This document shows, in pieces, positions 5,547-7,304 of a stretch of 7,304 nucleotides of DNA. The stretch's first letter is position 1. The number at the start of each line of letters is the position of its first letter. The translations under genes and the position numbers were made by a program. This DNA comes from JBHELQ01 sp046262995 (GTDB lineage: Bacteria; Actinomycetota; Thermoleophilia; Solirubrobacterales; Thermoleophilaceae): the NCBI GenBank assembly GCA_046262995.1, contig JBHELQ010000034.1, positions 1-7,304 on the forward strand. The letters run 5' to 3'. The notes under the pieces were generated by a model. The model had not been told where the DNA came from, made no database searches, and saw only the letters and a list, made by a program, of their open reading frames with translations.

Positions 5547-7304
<1,758 letters not shown>

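Overview
The window is GC-rich chromosomal DNA with strong G/C-ending codon bias. It most likely comes from an actinobacterium, and the style of the SnoaL-like and Arg-rich secreted proteins suggests the Thermoleophilia/Solirubrobacterales; this placement is inference. Shine-Dalgarno sequences are almost absent. Several genes instead have a -10-like hexamer only 6-8 nt before the start codon, the pattern expected of leaderless actinobacterial transcripts.

Layout from left to right: (1) the tail of a + strand fragment (to 199) of an AlkZ/YcaQ-type winged-helix DNA glycosylase, cut off by a stop just upstream of the radA 3' end; (2) radA on the minus strand (213-1562); (3) divergently, a + strand gene (1647-3305) for a DEDDh exonuclease fused to a UvrC/Cho-like GIY-YIG nuclease; (4) a convergent SnoaL/NTF2-like gene (3338-3742, minus), with a hairpin between the two stops; (5) divergently, a secreted, Arg-rich protein of unknown function built from two related units (3927-4868, +), followed by a hairpin; (6) a 108-residue protein of unknown function (4970-5296, minus) of visibly lower GC; (7) a gene-free stretch (5297-5546) dominated by one very large imperfect palindrome (5371-5525); (8) the 3' two thirds of clpC (5547 to the window edge, minus).

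The known genes centre on DNA repair (AlkZ-like fragment, RadA, exonuclease/GIY-YIG fusion) and protein quality control (ClpC). clpC and radA are adjacent and co-directional in many Gram-positive genomes. Here they keep the same orientation but are separated by about 4 kb of genes in mixed orientation.

The most unusual part is 4896-5589. The last ~31 bp of clpC, including its reading frame and stop, occur a second time exactly 660 bp further along (4899-4929). The two copies bracket the low-GC 108-residue gene and the giant palindrome. This looks like an old insertion or duplication at the 3' end of clpC that displaced the original gene end. No transposase or integrase is visible, so the mechanism is open.
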